Part shown: positions 4,884 to 6,603 of the stretch, piece by piece
How the letters are laid out: every line of letters begins with the position of its first letter
Position numbering within the stretch: position 1 is the first letter of the stretch
From: Prevotellaceae bacterium UBA1743
Lineage (GTDB): Bacteria > Bacteroidota > Bacteroidia > Bacteroidales > Bacteroidaceae
Assembly (NCBI GenBank): GCA_002314945.1
Contig: DCHV01000069.1
Coordinates: 1-6,603, forward strand
Direction of reading: 5' to 3'
DNA length: 6,603 nt
Translations under genes and position numbers: made by a program
Notes under the pieces: generated by a model
Databases searched by the model: none
The model's input: the letters and a program-made list of their open reading frames with translations, nothing else
Told to the model about the DNA's origin: nothing

Positions 4884-4887
4884 ATTC

Positions 4888-6603
4888 TTATTTCTTTTTC
4901 TTGGGAAAGCGGCGTGCCCACCCTTCTTCGCTAAAATCAGGTTCCTCACCTATAAGTGTTCCCTGAGCTGGTTTCTCACTCTTGTCAGGATGAAGAAACT
5001 TCATCCAATCCTCCTTGGCATATTTCTTGCCCCGCGGAGCCGAATAGCCCCTTTCTTCCCGGGAGGGTTTCTTCCCATCACGTTGTTTCTCCTTCTTGGG
5101 ACGGTCCTTTTTGGCATCCTCCCGAGAAGAAACAGATGTCGCATTCTGAGGCTGAGGCTGGCTACGGTCGATGACCACGCTACGTCCCTTGACCGTAACA
5201 CCATGTTTCAAGGCCTTGGCTACGCGATCAGCATCCTCCTCGGCAACCTCTACGAATGAGAAGTTCTTCATTAAGTCGATACGACCAATCTCCACCTTGT
5301 TCCCCTTGACGTGATTGTTGATCATGCTGATTATCTCACGAGCATACATTCCATCTATTTTTCCTACATTGAGAAACATGCGTACATATCCTTCCTCGGC
5401 TGTACGATCGCCCTTACGCTTACGATTACGTCCCTTTCCATCGTCACTCTTGCCAGAAGAAGACTTACCTGTAGTGACGGCCTCTATTTCTGGCGCGTTG
5501 GCATAATATTGCAAGAAACGTCCGAACTCGCGACTCACGATGCGCTTAATCAGGTCTTCCTTCTCCAACCAAGCCCACCGTTTAGTAACCTCGGGCAGGA
5601 ACTGGGCAATCTCTTCCTCATCAACCTCCACCCGCTCAATATCGTCGATGACATGGTACAATTGCTTGGTGCAGATTTCCTTCGGTTCAGGCAAAGTTCC
5701 CTGTACGAACTCCTTCTGGATTTGCTTCTCCACCTGACGAATCTTTCCCCGTTCTCGCACATGAACGATACAGATACTGGTACCCTTCTTTCCAGCACGT
5801 CCTGTACGTCCGCTACGATGCGTATAGTTCTCCACATCGTCGGGCATCCCATAGTTGATTACATGAGTCAGATCGTCCACATCAAGCCCTCTGGCAGCCA
5901 CATCGGTAGCCACAAGCAATTGAGTTCGGTGCCTACGGAATTTCTGCATCGTCAGGTCACGTTGCTGCTGACTCAAGTCACCATGCAACGCATCGGCATT
6001 ATAGCCATCGCGAATCAAGTTGTCGGCCACCTCCTGTGTCTCCATTCGAGTACGGCAGAACACAATGGCATAAATACGCGGATAGTAATCAACCACCCGT
6101 TTCAACGCAAGATATTTGTCCTTGGCATGTACCAGATAGTAGATATGGTTGACATTCTCGGCACCCTCGTTACGGCTTCCCACTTGAATCTCGCGAGCCT
6201 CGTGGAGGTATTTTTTGGAAATCTGTTCAATCTCGCGACTCATGGTGGCACTGAAGAGAAGCGTATGATGTTCCTCTGGCACGCCCTCGAGTATTTCGTC
6301 TATTTCCTCTTGGAAACCCATGGAAAGCATCTCGTCGGCCTCATCGAGCACCACATACTTCAGACAATCCAATTGTGCCGCCTTGCGCTTCATCAAGTCG
6401 ATGAGTCGGCCTGGTGTAGCCACTATCACATCCACACCTGCCTTGAGGGCGCGAATCTGGGGCTCGATATTGGCTCCCCCATACACAGCCAGCACCCGTA
6501 TCTGAGGCAAGTACTTGGCAAAGCCCTGCAAATCATCTGCTATCTGGAGACAAAGTTCACGAGTGGGACTCAATATCAAGGCACGAGGATGCCCTTCCTC
6601 CTG
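4888..6603 (-). CDS. DEAD-box ATP-dependent RNA helicase with DbpA-type RNA-binding domain (N-terminus missing)
   Basis: This is an RNA helicase of the DeaD/CsdA/DbpA group, which remodels structured RNA in ribosome assembly or mRNA decay. The last 571 residues are visible. Numbered within this fragment, the motifs in order are Ia PTREL (13-17), Ib TPGR (63-66), II DEAD (87-90), III SAT (118-120), IV VFCRTR (181-186), V ATDVAARGLDV (232-242) and VI HRSGRTGRAG (262-271). A DbpA-type RNA-binding domain follows at about 405-479 (RMFLNVGKIDGMYAREIISM ... GRIDLMKNFSFVEV). A long basic, low-complexity tail ends in RRFPKKKK. The Q motif and the phosphate-binding loop lie beyond the right edge, so about 60-70 residues are missing. 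The gene continues without a break to the edge. The peptidase gene follows after 4 bases. Confidence 0.95.
   Translation of the reverse strand, partial: QEEGHPRALILSPTRELCLQIADDLQGFAKYLPQIRVLAVYGGANIEPQIRALKAGVDVIVATPGRLIDLMKRKAAQLDCLKYVVLDEADEMLSMGFQEEIDEILEGVPEEHHTLLFSATMSREIEQISKKYLHEAREIQVGSRNEGAENVNHIYYLVHAKDKYLALKRVVDYYPRIYAIVFCRTRMETQEVADNLIRDGYNADALHGDLSQQQRDLTMQKFRRHRTQLLVATDVAARGLDVDDLTHVINYGMPDDVENYTHRSGRTGRAGKKGTSICIVHVRERGKIRQVEKQIQKEFVQGTLPEPKEICTKQLYHVIDDIERVEVDEEEIAQFLPEVTKRWAWLEKEDLIKRIVSREFGRFLQYYANAPEIEAVTTGKSSSGKSDDGKGRNRKRKGDRTAEEGYVRMFLNVGKIDGMYAREIISMINNHVKGNKVEIGRIDLMKNFSFVEVAEEDADRVAKALKHGVTVKGRSVVIDRSQPQPQNATSVSSREDAKKDRPKKEKQRDGKKPSREERGYSAPRGKKYAKEDWMKFLHPDKSEKPAQGTLIGEEPDFSEEGWARRFPKKKK

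Noticed and set aside
4884..4949. Upstream in-frame start for the S46 peptidase adding 22 residues
   Set aside because: The extra residues overlap the helicase C-terminus and would place charged sequence before the signal peptide. The start at 4883 gives a normal signal peptide and family length.

Overview
The window looks like a chromosomal segment from a Bacteroidales bacterium, possibly Prevotella- or Bacteroides-like. The evidence is an S46 dipeptidyl-peptidase (a family typical of this phylum), a secreted surface-type protein, promoters of the Bacteroidetes form (TTTG, then TAnnTTTG about 20 bases later), very AT-rich spacers and no Shine-Dalgarno sequences. Genus is not provable from this sequence alone.

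Layout. Bases 1-310 hold the N-terminus of a secreted protein read leftwards, with a good promoter at 411-443. Bases 311-825 are AT-rich and non-coding. Bases 826-2029 are the accessory core. It contains a GxxExxY-family gene (PD-(D/E)XK nuclease-like fold) at 1374-1817, flanked by two roughly 200-base imperfect inverted arms. The outermost 20 bases of these arms are perfect terminal inverted repeats (1147-1166 and 2010-2029). Just upstream, at 826-1087, lies a nearly identical copy of the right end of the same unit, carrying only the last 15 codons of another GxxExxY gene. This looks like a small mobile or repeated cassette with a truncated relative beside it. I do not know a published name for it.

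Bases 2030-2640 carry a decayed HipBA-type toxin-antitoxin locus read leftwards. It has a complete Y4mF/HipB-like antitoxin (2275-2487), a hipA-like start that stops after 33 codons (2198-2299), a promoter, and two matching palindromic operator-like sites 40 bases apart. Two arrays of 11-base tandem repeats bracket this locus. One lies just past the hipA remnant; the other lies between the peptidase stop and its terminator. Their units differ but both carry CGGT in the same register.

Bases 2724-6603 are housekeeping-like. A DEAD-box RNA helicase with a C-terminal DbpA-type RNA-binding domain (5' end beyond the window) is followed after 4 bases by a periplasmic S46 dipeptidyl-peptidase of the DPP7 kind, and then by an intrinsic terminator at 2641-2659. 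The two genes probably share a transcript. No tRNA, rRNA, CRISPR array or known transposase gene was seen.
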